A stretch of DNA of 64,000 nt, from the NCBI GenBank assembly GCA_046199005.1, contig CP176050.1:4154001-4218000 (forward strand), given 5' to 3'. Below, one piece after another: positions 26,287 to 34,948 of the stretch. The stretch comes from Ascidiimonas sp046199005 (GTDB lineage: Bacteria > Bacteroidota > Bacteroidia > Flavobacteriales > Flavobacteriaceae). The translations under genes were made by a program, and so were the position numbers. Within the stretch, counting starts at the first letter, position 1; each line of letters starts with the position of its first letter. Under the pieces are notes generated by a model, which worked only from the letters and a program-made list of their open reading frames with translations, was not told the DNA's origin and searched no databases.

Positions 26287-27510
26287 ATGATACATAACCA
26301 TTCTAGTCGTAGCTTTTTATTCGTATGTGCGTTTTATTTATTAGTTGGCATCTGTAAACTCTCGGCGCAGACCAATTATCAAACCGACTTCTCTAAATTT
26401 CTCAACGACTTCCGGCAGAATTTTGCGTATCTGGAAGAACGCAAGATTGATCTCGAAAAAATAAGAGCCTTTTACGAAGCTGATCTTCAAAAGGTAAAAA
26501 CAAACCGGGAATTTGTTACTTTTTTGGAGCGCGTACTTACTGAGTTTTATAACGGCCATATTTCCTTGAATACCAATACTGCTTCCTCCAATCGAATAAT
26601 ACCCAGTGGTGCCGACATCTTTGCGGAAAGATCCCAGAACAGATATTTAATTTCAGATCTCAGAAAAGACGCTGCGGCGGAACTAAGCGGATTGGAAAAG
26701 GGCATGGAGATTATTGCTTTTAACGATGAACCTGTAGACAAGGCATTACAAGAATTTCTTCCTAAAACTGCCGACTCGCTCACCGAAGCTATGTATTCCT
26801 ATGCACTAAATATGCTGCTCGCCGGAAGCAGAGACCGGGAGCGAAAGATCACTGTAATTCATAACGGCAAAGAGCAAGACTTCTATCCAGATCGTAACAA
26901 AACAGAATTATCAAAGTCGCTGCTTGCTGTAAAACAGTTGAAAGATCAGATTAGTTATATCAAAATAAACAATACATTAGGAAACTACGATCTGATTCCC
27001 AAATTTGACGCTGCGCTCGATAGCCTTTTAGATGCTAAAACCATTATTTTAGATCTTACCGATACCCCCGGTGGAGGTAATACAACCGTAGCCAGAGCGC
27101 TAATGGGTAGGTTCATTGAAAAAGAACAGCCCTATCAAATGCACATGTATATAGAAAAACCCATAGGCACCGTCAGAAAGTGGATCGAACTCGTAAGTCC
27201 GCGTGGTAAAGTTTATAAAGGAAACCTGATCGTACTGGTGGGTCACTGGACCGGAAGCATGGGCGAAGGGATCGCCATTGGTTTTGATGCTATGCAAAGA
27301 GCAAAGATAGTCGGTACACAAATGGCAGGCCTTATTGGTGCTATCTATACCTTCGAAATGCCAATGACAGGAATACGTTATTCCGTTCCTGCCGAAAAAA
27401 TGTATCATATAAAAGGTACGCCAAGAGAAAATTTTATCCCAGAATATCATACAAAAAACAGCGAGGAAACCTTTACGAAGGCGTTGGAATTGGCGAAAGA
27501 GTATCCCTAA
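26287..27510 (+). CDS. Exported S41-family peptidase
   Basis: 407 residues. The signal peptide ends at about residue 28 (GICKLSAQT). A helical N-terminal bundle is followed by a PDZ-like segment (DAAAELSGLEKGMEIIAFND). The S41 catalytic core starts at DLTDTPGGGNTTVARAL, with the probable nucleophile Ser in VGHWTGSMGEGIAIGFDAM. Members of S41 include C-terminal processing proteases and tricorn-like enzymes. This one is closer to the exported, single-PDZ group common in Bacteroidota. It follows the repeat B copy and precedes the second copy of the long element, so it is the last gene of the framed 12 kb segment. Confidence 0.87.
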   Translation: MIHNHSSRSFLFVCAFYLLVGICKLSAQTNYQTDFSKFLNDFRQNFAYLEERKIDLEKIRAFYEADLQKVKTNREFVTFLERVLTEFYNGHISLNTNTASSNRIIPSGADIFAERSQNRYLISDLRKDAAAELSGLEKGMEIIAFNDEPVDKALQEFLPKTADSLTEAMYSYALNMLLAGSRDRERKITVIHNGKEQDFYPDRNKTELSKSLLAVKQLKDQISYIKINNTLGNYDLIPKFDAALDSLLDAKTIILDLTDTPGGGNTTVARALMGRFIEKEQPYQMHMYIEKPIGTVRKWIELVSPRGKVYKGNLIVLVGHWTGSMGEGIAIGFDAMQRAKIVGTQMAGLIGAIYTFEMPMTGIRYSVPAEKMYHIKGTPRENFIPEYHTKNSEETFTKALELAKEYP

Positions 27511-27651
27511 AAAGAGTGCTTTTGGTGCATTCTAACAGCGAATTTATTAGTTGTATATTACTATATCACATCATATCTATTCCTTAGTAGAAAAGCTGAA
27601 ACTGTGCTTAGCAATAACTGATGCTTAAAAATCAATTAGATTCAGATAGAA

Positions 27652-28285
27652 TGGGGACAGATAAAAAAGTTGGGGATTAATTTTGCCTCTGTCCTTTTTT
27701 GTCTCTCCAACCCTTCAATAAAATACAGGGCAGGCATTGATGAAACTAACTAAATAAGTTTGGCTATAACGTAGTTCCTTTACTTTTTTTCATTGCCAAA
27801 AAAAGTAACAAAAAAGGCTAGGCTGATGAATAAATCTTAAGAAAATACTACGGCACCCACCACCACGGATGAAAAGAAACTCCCCGCTATCGCAGGGTCA
27901 AACAGTTTTTCATCCCTTAGCCCGCGCTGCTGCCTTGATTTTTAAAGATTTCTTCAATAGGCCGGATTTCAGTTCTATCATTGCTTTGAGTATAATAATA
28001 AATTCTTTTGATTTTTTGTGATTCCCAATAAAGCCGTTCTTTTTTAAGATTTTAAATACCGACCTATTTTCAATTACGTAGTAAAACAAGGTGGTTTGAA
28101 ATGTTGGCTCGCGCTGAGGAAAACCGCCGTAGGTTTTCAAGAAATTTAAAAGTGAGTCTTGTCCTGACGCGATTCGGGATGGTTATTTTCATCAAGGAAA
28201 AGAACGAAGAAGATTAAAAAACCTAACATAAATTTTATTTCTGTATTGAAGAATAAGGTTTTAATCCCTACAAAATTTAATTGAC
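27652..28285 (-). repeat. Long inverted element, copy 2 (MITE-like)
   Basis: Reverse-complement partner of 14693-15377, about 634 bp. The ends carry GGGGATTAA (27672-27680) and TTAATCCCT (28261-28269). It lacks the 50-bp block found in copy 1 and has a 3-bp deletion in the middle. Conserved internal blocks include a palindrome-like CGATAGCGGG region and runs of A/T. No transposase is encoded. The remaining parts of the 27511-28527 gap, before and after the element, are A+T-rich and show no gene. Confidence 0.8.
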
Positions 28286-28494
28286 CCATAGAATGGGGTT
28301 AAGTTAATTTTGTGAGAAATAACAGGTGTAAAGTCCTCTGTCAAAATCATCATTGCAAACCCCAACTTTTTATGTGATCTTGATGAGATTGAACAATCTA
28401 CTACCAATAAAATAAAAGCGTCTACTTCTTAATTTTTAAATCTAGCAGGAATGCCAGACATCACAACTTGCATAATTCGAAATATTTATTATAT

Positions 28495-28506
28495 TTGATA
28501 TATCAA
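28495..28506 (+). promoter_or_regulatory. Palindrome TTGATATATCAA, candidate MarR operator
   Basis: A perfect 12-bp palindrome 22 bp before the marR start, with a further TATATCAATA half-like site just downstream (about 28515-28524). Position and symmetry fit autoregulation by the MarR protein. Confidence 0.5.
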
Positions 28507-28527
28507 TTATATTTATATCAATAATAT

Positions 28528-28968
28528 ATGATGAGTTTTACAAATCCCTCCGATACCATTTTTTATCAGATAGAAAAAGCGATCAAACAATACAGATCTA
28601 TGGCGCAGGCCAATCTGAATGAGCTGGGATGTCATATCACCATTAATCAATTACTACTGCTTATACAGATCGATAAACGACCCGATGTGAGTCAGGTGGC
28701 ACTGGCTGAACTCTTATTCAAAGATGTAGCGTCCATCACACGAATGATAGAACTTTTGGTGAAGGAAGGCTTTCTTATCAGAGAAGAAAACAAAGAAGAC
28801 CGGAGAAGGAAAGATCTAAAGATCACTGCAAAGGGAAGAGAAACCTTAGATAGAGCCATGCCCGTCATCATCAAAAACAGGGAAGTTGCGCAGAATAATA
28901 TAAGTGAAGAAGAAAGGAAAACGCTTTTTCAAATCTTAAATAAAATAATCGTAAACACTACAAAATGA
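28528..28968 (+). CDS. MarR-family regulator
   Basis: 146 residues with the winged-helix MarR fold: GCHITINQLLLLIQI, recognition region QVALAELLFKDVASITRMIE and the wing motif REENKEDRRRKDLKITAKGR. The start could be the first ATG at 28528 or the next codon. Its last four bases overlap the start of the serine hydrolase gene (ATGA), so the two are translationally coupled and the hydrolase is the probable target. A palindrome upstream suggests self-control. The inducer is unknown, typically a small phenolic or xenobiotic compound. Confidence 0.92.
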   Translation: MMSFTNPSDTIFYQIEKAIKQYRSMAQANLNELGCHITINQLLLLIQIDKRPDVSQVALAELLFKDVASITRMIELLVKEGFLIREENKEDRRRKDLKITAKGRETLDRAMPVIIKNREVAQNNISEEERKTLFQILNKIIVNTTK

Positions 28969-30296
28969 AACTACCATTACTACTATTTTTTACGGTTTTG
29001 CTGAGTCTGAATGCCTGTAAAAAACAAGAAACTCCTCCATCTGCCTATCAGGAAAATATAGCAGCAATAACTACCATACTTGACAGTACAGAGGTAAGCC
29101 AAAATTATCATGGTTCTGTTTTAATAGCAGACAGTACCACTATTCTCTTACAAAAAGCTTTTGGAGTGGATCAAAACGGGGATGTCCCCAATCAGGTTAG
29201 CACTAAATATGAAATTGCATCTATGGGTAAGATGTTTACCGCTGTAGCTATCATGCAACTACTGGAAGCCCATAAAATTTCACTAAAAACAACTATCGGA
29301 GAAGTACTTCCCGACTACCCAAATGAGGAAGCCAAAGTAATTACCATTAAGCAATTATTATCGCATACTTCCGGTTTAGGAGATTTCTTCGGTCCCGAAT
29401 TTGACCAAAATAAAGATGCAATCAAAAATCTGGATGATTATTTACCCTATTTTGCAAACGACTCGCTGGAATTTCAACCAGGTGAGCGCATGCGGTACAG
29501 CAATGCGGGATTTGTTGTTTTGGGATTGATGATTGAACAAATCTCTAAGAAGGATTACAATACATATCTAACCGATCATGTATTTCAACCCGCCGGAATG
29601 ACCTCAACAGGACCCCTGGCGAGTTCTGCCGGTGGTGGAAAATCAACCGTCTCAGATCTGCATAATTTTGCGCTTGCCCTACAAAATAATACTCTTATAA
29701 ACGAAGCCTCTTTTTCACTTATGACTACCGATCATTTTGGTCACGGATATGGATACGGGATGAGTTTACGAGACCTCAACGGCAAAAGAATCTACGGCCA
29801 TAATGGAGGTGCTCCCGGTGTGGCGGGAGAACTAGACATGGTAGCAGGCGAACCTTTGATCGTGATCACCTTGTCTAACAGAAGCCCAATGGAAGGCTGG
29901 GCACAACTGCGAACACACCTCAGAAAAGAATTTTTTGGAACCACTCCAGAAATCGAGCAGTTCTTAAATACCGAAGAAGTAATTAAAACCTATAAACAGG
30001 AAGGCTTTGAAGAAGCCAGTAAAAAATTGGCAGCTCTCGATAATAATATTTCAGACCGAAATACTTTCGGATTTGCCGAGTACTATGCAAATCAGGGACA
30101 ACCCGAAAAAGCGGTTGACATCTTAAAACTTATCGTTCAGGCATACCCCGATCAATGGTATCCCTATAGTTTTTTAGCCGATTTCCAGTTGCAAGCCGGA
30201 CACAAAGAAGAAGCTATTCAGAACTATAAAAAAAGCCTGGATATAAATCCGCAGAATGAAGTCGCTATCCAACAATTGGAAAAACTAGCACAATAA
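28965..30296 (+). CDS. Lipoprotein serine beta-lactamase-like hydrolase with TPR tail
   Basis: 443 residues. The lipoprotein signal ends at SLNAC (about residue 18). The hydrolase domain, about residues 35-335, has the SxxK motif ASMGKMFTAVA, the Tyr-Ser-Asn motif RYSNAGFVVLG and HNGGAPGVAG. All three motifs match the class C/DD-peptidase group, so it could act on D-Ala peptides or esters. Residues about 360-440 hold two tetratricopeptide repeats (YYANQGQPEKAVDILKLIVQ, FQLQAGHKEEAIQNYKKSLD), which would mediate protein contact. The marR overlap suggests drug- or wall-stress control, by inference. Confidence 0.9.
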   Translation: MKLPLLLFFTVLLSLNACKKQETPPSAYQENIAAITTILDSTEVSQNYHGSVLIADSTTILLQKAFGVDQNGDVPNQVSTKYEIASMGKMFTAVAIMQLLEAHKISLKTTIGEVLPDYPNEEAKVITIKQLLSHTSGLGDFFGPEFDQNKDAIKNLDDYLPYFANDSLEFQPGERMRYSNAGFVVLGLMIEQISKKDYNTYLTDHVFQPAGMTSTGPLASSAGGGKSTVSDLHNFALALQNNTLINEASFSLMTTDHFGHGYGYGMSLRDLNGKRIYGHNGGAPGVAGELDMVAGEPLIVITLSNRSPMEGWAQLRTHLRKEFFGTTPEIEQFLNTEEVIKTYKQEGFEEASKKLAALDNNISDRNTFGFAEYYANQGQPEKAVDILKLIVQAYPDQWYPYSFLADFQLQAGHKEEAIQNYKKSLDINPQNEVAIQQLEKLAQ

Positions 30297-30349
30297 TCGT
30301 TATATTAGATACATTTGATAAGCTGAGATTCTGTTGAAGAAAACCTTTT

Positions 30350-30766
30350 ATGATCAAAAAAATCATCGCCTGTTTTGTATTCCTGACGCTTCTAGGCTGC
30401 TGGCCTGTCGAAACTCATGACCCGGAAGAAGCCTATGAATATTGGGCGAAAAGCGAGCCTCCTGAAGAGATTGAACTTCTGGAAGGCACCTATTATCAAA
30501 CGCCCCATTTTACTTTAGAATATGAATGTTTCTTGAAATTCAGGGCAGATAAAAAATGGTTTGAAGAATTTGTGAATCATAACAAGCTACAACCAGATAC
30601 TATTGGTCATAATTGGAGTCGGTACACAAAAGTGCCGGATTGGTTTAATCCTGACGACTCCTACCTGATCTATGCCTTAGATCCTGAAGAAAAATTCAAA
30701 CGCTCCAGATATTTTTACCATAGAAATATGGGAATCTGTTATATTTACCAAACCATCGGGATGTAA
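30350..30766 (+). CDS. Small lipoprotein of unknown function
   Basis: 138 residues. The signal peptide ends in the lipobox LLGC (Cys at 17). The mature protein is acidic and aromatic-rich (EEAYEYWAKSEPPEEIELLE, SYLIYALDPEEKFKRSRYFY). No family is recognised. It follows the serine hydrolase by 53 bp and is followed by the third copy of the dispersed repeat 22 bp after its stop codon. Confidence 0.7.
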   Translation: MIKKIIACFVFLTLLGCWPVETHDPEEAYEYWAKSEPPEEIELLEGTYYQTPHFTLEYECFLKFRADKKWFEEFVNHNKLQPDTIGHNWSRYTKVPDWFNPDDSYLIYALDPEEKFKRSRYFYHRNMGICYIYQTIGM

Positions 30767-30788
30767 AATTCCCCTGGATTCATTTTGA

Positions 30789-30890
30789 AAGTAAACTACT
30801 TCAGGGCAAGCCCATGGGGCATTTGTTTGAAACAAACGTTCAATTTCAAGGAAAGCCTCAAGTTATTTGACCCTTTGGCGGTGCCACTAA
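30789..30890 (+). repeat. Dispersed structured repeat, copy C
   Basis: CTTCAGGGC (30799-30807), AA, GCCC (30810-30813), A, TGGGG (30815-30819). Compared with copy B, two base pairs change from C-G and T-A to T-G and T-G, so pairing is retained as wobble in plus-strand RNA. The second stem is weakened (AAGGAAAGCCTC). It lies between two small exported-protein genes, 22 bp from each. Confidence 0.87.
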
Positions 30891-30912
30891 ACAATTCAAA
30901 CTAAAAACACCT

Positions 30913-31368
30913 GTGAAAATTTTTAGCCTACTACTTACGATCATGGCATTAGGAAACCTGAATGCCCAGAAACTTAATACTGAAATCACCGGAAAATGGG
31001 AGCTCAACTGGGCAGAAAGTGGATTCTTCCCCGAACAAGATCTATTATTTGAGCGAACGAATAAAGACTTGTCCGACTACATTTTTGATTTTCAAAAGGA
31101 CGGAACCGTTGTTCACTTCAATGCGCTTTCTATAGAATGTCCTGTGGGTATGTTTACACTAAAAGAAGGCAGCTGGAAAATAGAAAATAACTTGCTCACG
31201 CTGGAACTCAAAGGAGAAAAGATAGCCGATTACTGGTACTGGTGGATCATTCGCTATAAAGTTGAGGCTTATAAAGACCAGCTATGGCTAGAAGTCGATG
31301 CTATATTAAAAAACAGAATGCTCCCGGCGACCGCTACGTGGGAAGAGCTTATGAATGAAAAATTTTAA
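30913..31368 (+). CDS. Exported lipocalin-like protein
   Basis: 151 residues, GTG start. A signal peptide ends at about residue 19 (ALGNLNAQK). The mature part begins TEITGKWELNWAESG and continues with repeated beta strands (FDFQKDGTVVHFNAL, KEGSWKIENNLLTLELKGEK), the pattern of short lipocalin-like domains in Bacteroidota. A hydrophobic small molecule may be bound, but no ligand can be given. No nearby gene gives functional context. Confidence 0.72.
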   Translation: MKIFSLLLTIMALGNLNAQKLNTEITGKWELNWAESGFFPEQDLLFERTNKDLSDYIFDFQKDGTVVHFNALSIECPVGMFTLKEGSWKIENNLLTLELKGEKIADYWYWWIIRYKVEAYKDQLWLEVDAILKNRMLPATATWEELMNEKF

Positions 31369-31399
31369 GCTTTGCTAAAAATCGTCTTATATTTAATCT

Positions 31400-31813
31400 A
31401 TGAAAAATCATTTGGAACTGTTAGATAACGAATTCGAAACTGCGTTTAGAAACTGCGAATTACCACCTTCTGTTTTTTCTCATGAGGCACATTTACGCCT
31501 TGCATGGATTCACATTTCGAAATACGGAGTCGATAATGCGATCATCAATATTCAAAAACAACTACAAAATTACGTGGCTTTTGCAGGCGCCAGCAATAAG
31601 TATAATGCGACGTTAACTGTGGCTGCGATCAAAGCCGTATATCATTTTATGCGCAAGTCTAACTCAAAGTCTTTTAAAGGATTTATAGTAGAATTTCCGC
31701 AATTGAAAAATGATTTCAGACGTCTAATGGACTGTCATTATGGATTCGATATCTTTCATTCAAATCTTGCCAAAAAGAAATACCTGGAACCTGATTTACT
31801 TCCTTTTGATTAA
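31400..31813 (+). CDS. Conserved hypothetical all-alpha protein
   Basis: 137 residues, no signal peptide. It is alpha-helical with the motif PSVFSHEAHLRLAWIHISKYG near residues 22-42 and NKYNATLTVAAIKAVYHFMR later. I recall similar proteins as uncharacterised in Bacteroidota and Proteobacteria. The paired His and the conserved NKYN/TLT motif could mark a metal or ligand site, which is speculation. It follows the lipocalin-like gene by 31 bp and may share its mRNA. Confidence 0.7.
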   Translation: MKNHLELLDNEFETAFRNCELPPSVFSHEAHLRLAWIHISKYGVDNAIINIQKQLQNYVAFAGASNKYNATLTVAAIKAVYHFMRKSNSKSFKGFIVEFPQLKNDFRRLMDCHYGFDIFHSNLAKKKYLEPDLLPFD

Positions 31814-32068
31814 GTAATTACAATTCATCTAATAACAACACAACCTATACTCTTAATGACCATTAGCGCTATATTCTGATCTATAAAAACATAATTAAAA
31901 GATCTTTCATTCTCTACTTATTGCTTGAACAATTCCCACTCATTCTGTATTTTTGAAAAAGGTACTATTTAAGCATCCGCCAGCATTTCGTATGTGCCAG
32001 AAATACATAGTGATCCTTTCAAAATAACACCTAAAATAGCTGGCCTTGTGTAAAATCATTAAAAAAGC

Positions 32069-34786
32069 ATGACAACCGAAAAAATAAAGTTAGCAGGCCT
32101 TCAAAAAATAGAAACCGATTACCAACAGCTTTTAGGCATGTTCAGGGAAATGCTGGAATCACTGGGTGAACACAAGCTCGCAGCGCTTATTTCTGAAAAT
32201 TCTCAATTGTTTGAAGGTGATCATTCCCAAATTCCCGATGAAAAACTGGCACAGGCGATCGGTATTTCTTTTGAATTGCTCAACCTTGTCGAAGAAAATG
32301 CAGCCACTCAATTCCGTCGTAAAACCGAAACTGATTACGGTTTGGAGATCACAAGAGGATCCTGGGGTGAGACGCTTAAGGTCTGGCAGCAAATGGGAAT
32401 TACGCAGGAAAAAATGGCGGCTGGTTTAAAGGAGGTTTGTGTGATGCCCGTTTTAACGGCGCATCCTACGGAAGCAAAACGACTCACCGTTCTGGATATT
32501 CATCGCGAGCTCTACCTCTTGCTGGCTAAAAAAGAAAATCCGTTGTGGTCTGCTTCCGAAAAAGAACACATCAAAGAAGAAATTAAAAGCGTACTGGAAC
32601 GCTTATGGCGCACTGGTGAGATCTATCTGGAAAAACCAGCGCTCTCCGATGAGCGCAGTAACTTAATGCATTATTTTGTCAACGTCTTTCCGGAAGCCTT
32701 GCATTTAACCGATAGACGACTCATGGAAGCCTGGAAAGCAATGGATTTTAAATCTGAGTTGTTGCAATGGCCAGAGCAATTTCCAAAACTTGAGTTTGGC
32801 AGCTGGGTAGGTGGTGATCGTGACGGACACCCCTTCGTAACTCCGGAGTTTACTTCTTCAACATTACAACTTCACCGGGAGGCAGCGCTTAAAATGTTTC
32901 GGGATCAGCTTTTTCATCTGGCAGCAAAACTGAGTTTTTCTGCTTTGATGAATCCGATTCCTGATGCATTTCTGGAAAACCTTCATGCCTCCGCAGAAAA
33001 AATGGGAGATCTAGGAAGTAAGGCACTTAAACGGAATCCTGATGAGCCATTAAGGCAATACGTAAATCTAATGCTTATAAAACTCGATCATACCCTTGCT
33101 GATGATCTGGATAAAGGGTCGGAAAAAGTCTATTTGCGACCATCCGCTCTCGCAGAAGACCTTAAAAAACTAAGATCTCTACTTATTGAACTTGACGCAT
33201 CACAGATTGCCAGGCAGTATGTGTTTCCCTTAGAACGAATGGTGCAATCATTTGGTTTTCATCTCGCTAAACTCGACATTCGGCAAAACAGTGCGTATCA
33301 TGAAAAAGCGATCAGTCAACTGCTGAAAGCTTCCGGTTTGGAAGATCATGATTATGGAAGCTGGAATGAAGAAAAACGATTGAAGTTTCTCAATAACGAA
33401 TTGCAGAGCAATCGCCCGTTTATAATTTCAGGACAATCCTGTGGTCCGGAAGCTGATAACGTACTGGGCTATTTCACAGAAGTAAAAAATTATGTCACCA
33501 AATACGGTTCCGAAGGTATTGGTTCTGTGATTGTGAGCATGACGCGCAGCCTTAGCGATTTGCTGGTTGTGTATTTGTTTCTGCGGGAAGTAGGTCTCAA
33601 AGACGAAATGCTTCCGGTGGTTCCCTTGTTGGAGACGATTGACGATTTAATCGCCGGACCTGAAATTCTGGAGGCCTATTTAAAGCATCCGGTGATGCAG
33701 CCCTATCTACAGGGTTCGGCTCCTTACATTCAGGAAATTATGCTGGGTTACAGTGACAGCAATAAAGATGGTGGTATTCTCACCAGCAGGTGGAATATCT
33801 ACAAAGCTGAAGAGAGACTTACGGAAACCGCTCAACGGCTGGGTGTAAAACTCTGTTTCTTTCACGGTCGCGGCGGTACGATCAGCCGTGGTGGCGGTAA
33901 AATTCATCGGTTCTTGGAAAGCATGCCCCCGGGTTCACAATCTGGCCACATAAAGATCACTGTCCAAGGAGAGACTATTGCCAATCAGTTTGCCAATCTG
34001 TTAAATGCAAGTTACAACCTTGAGATGCTGATTTCCGGTACGGCAAGGCAAGCTTTGATCACTGCCGATCAGAAAAAAGAAACACAGCTTTACGAAATCA
34101 TGAACCGTTTGGTAGAAACTTCCAGAGCAGCATACCGGAAGCTTTTAGATCATCCTAAGTTTATTGAATTCTACAGTAAGGCAACCCCAATCGACGTGTT
34201 GGAGCAAAGTAAGATCGGCTCCCGTCCGGCAAGGCGTACCGGGCAAAGATCGCTACAGGACCTGCGCTCAATTCCCTGGGTATTTAGCTGGAACCAATCT
34301 CGATTTAATCTTACAGGATGGTTCGGAACAGGGAAAGCCTTGGAGCAATTTAAAAAGGAGAATCCTGGTGATTTTGATAAGCTGATCACTGCTGCTTCGA
34401 ACTGGCCATTTCTAAAATTTGCTCTTATACAGATCGAGACCAATCTATTGAATACAGACCCTTCTGTGATGCAGGAATTTGCAGGGCTGGTATCAGATAC
34501 CGAAACCAGAGAAGAATTGATGCAACTCATTCTATCCGATTATAAAAACAGCCATACATTCATAGAAGAACTTCTGGGAGCACCCATAGAACAACGAAGG
34601 GTATCACGCCTAGAATACAATAGGCTCCGAAAGGCGCCGCTTGCAATATTACACGAGATCCAATTAAGATCACTTACCGAATGGCGAACTACAACCCCTG
34701 AAAACGAAGCGCAACGCAATGCGTTACTCATTAAACTATTGTTATTGGTGAATGCATTGGCGGGTGGCTTAAAAAGTACGGGATAG
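32069..34786 (+). CDS. ppc: Phosphoenolpyruvate carboxylase
   Basis: 905 residues, full length. Signature residues are His132 in LTAHPTEAKR, Arg and Lys of the core, GYSDSNKDGG (about 560-569), the phosphate-binding loop FHGRGGTISRGGGK (about 598-611) and the C-terminal ending LAGGLKSTG, near the usual NTG. Reaction: phosphoenolpyruvate plus bicarbonate to oxaloacetate and phosphate, the main anaplerotic carbon-fixing step. It stands alone, with a 255 bp upstream gap in which no promoter was confidently identified. Its bicarbonate substrate could be supplied by the carbonic anhydrase and transporters near 53-58 kb, a link that is inference. Confidence 0.96.
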   Translation: MTTEKIKLAGLQKIETDYQQLLGMFREMLESLGEHKLAALISENSQLFEGDHSQIPDEKLAQAIGISFELLNLVEENAATQFRRKTETDYGLEITRGSWGETLKVWQQMGITQEKMAAGLKEVCVMPVLTAHPTEAKRLTVLDIHRELYLLLAKKENPLWSASEKEHIKEEIKSVLERLWRTGEIYLEKPALSDERSNLMHYFVNVFPEALHLTDRRLMEAWKAMDFKSELLQWPEQFPKLEFGSWVGGDRDGHPFVTPEFTSSTLQLHREAALKMFRDQLFHLAAKLSFSALMNPIPDAFLENLHASAEKMGDLGSKALKRNPDEPLRQYVNLMLIKLDHTLADDLDKGSEKVYLRPSALAEDLKKLRSLLIELDASQIARQYVFPLERMVQSFGFHLAKLDIRQNSAYHEKAISQLLKASGLEDHDYGSWNEEKRLKFLNNELQSNRPFIISGQSCGPEADNVLGYFTEVKNYVTKYGSEGIGSVIVSMTRSLSDLLVVYLFLREVGLKDEMLPVVPLLETIDDLIAGPEILEAYLKHPVMQPYLQGSAPYIQEIMLGYSDSNKDGGILTSRWNIYKAEERLTETAQRLGVKLCFFHGRGGTISRGGGKIHRFLESMPPGSQSGHIKITVQGETIANQFANLLNASYNLEMLISGTARQALITADQKKETQLYEIMNRLVETSRAAYRKLLDHPKFIEFYSKATPIDVLEQSKIGSRPARRTGQRSLQDLRSIPWVFSWNQSRFNLTGWFGTGKALEQFKKENPGDFDKLITAASNWPFLKFALIQIETNLLNTDPSVMQEFAGLVSDTETREELMQLILSDYKNSHTFIEELLGAPIEQRRVSRLEYNRLRKAPLAILHEIQLRSLTEWRTTTPENEAQRNALLIKLLLLVNALAGGLKSTG

Positions 34787-34948
34787 TTTAAATACATGCG
34801 TAAATTATAATCGACATCCAGGATTTATAGGTAGAGCGTTTGACCGATGCTGAATTTGTTACGGATATATCTTTTATTTCTGATGTCTCAAGCTATAACT
34901 GTAACAATCTTGAAATGCAGGAGTCTTTAGAAAAAACCAACCACACAC

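Noticed and set aside
27910..28140. 76-residue frame inside copy 2 of the long element
   Set aside because: Same reasoning as the copy 1 frame; it depends on a TTG start and has no family match.
34171..34530. 119-residue frame antisense to ppc
   Set aside because: Shadow frame within the catalytic core of PEP carboxylase.
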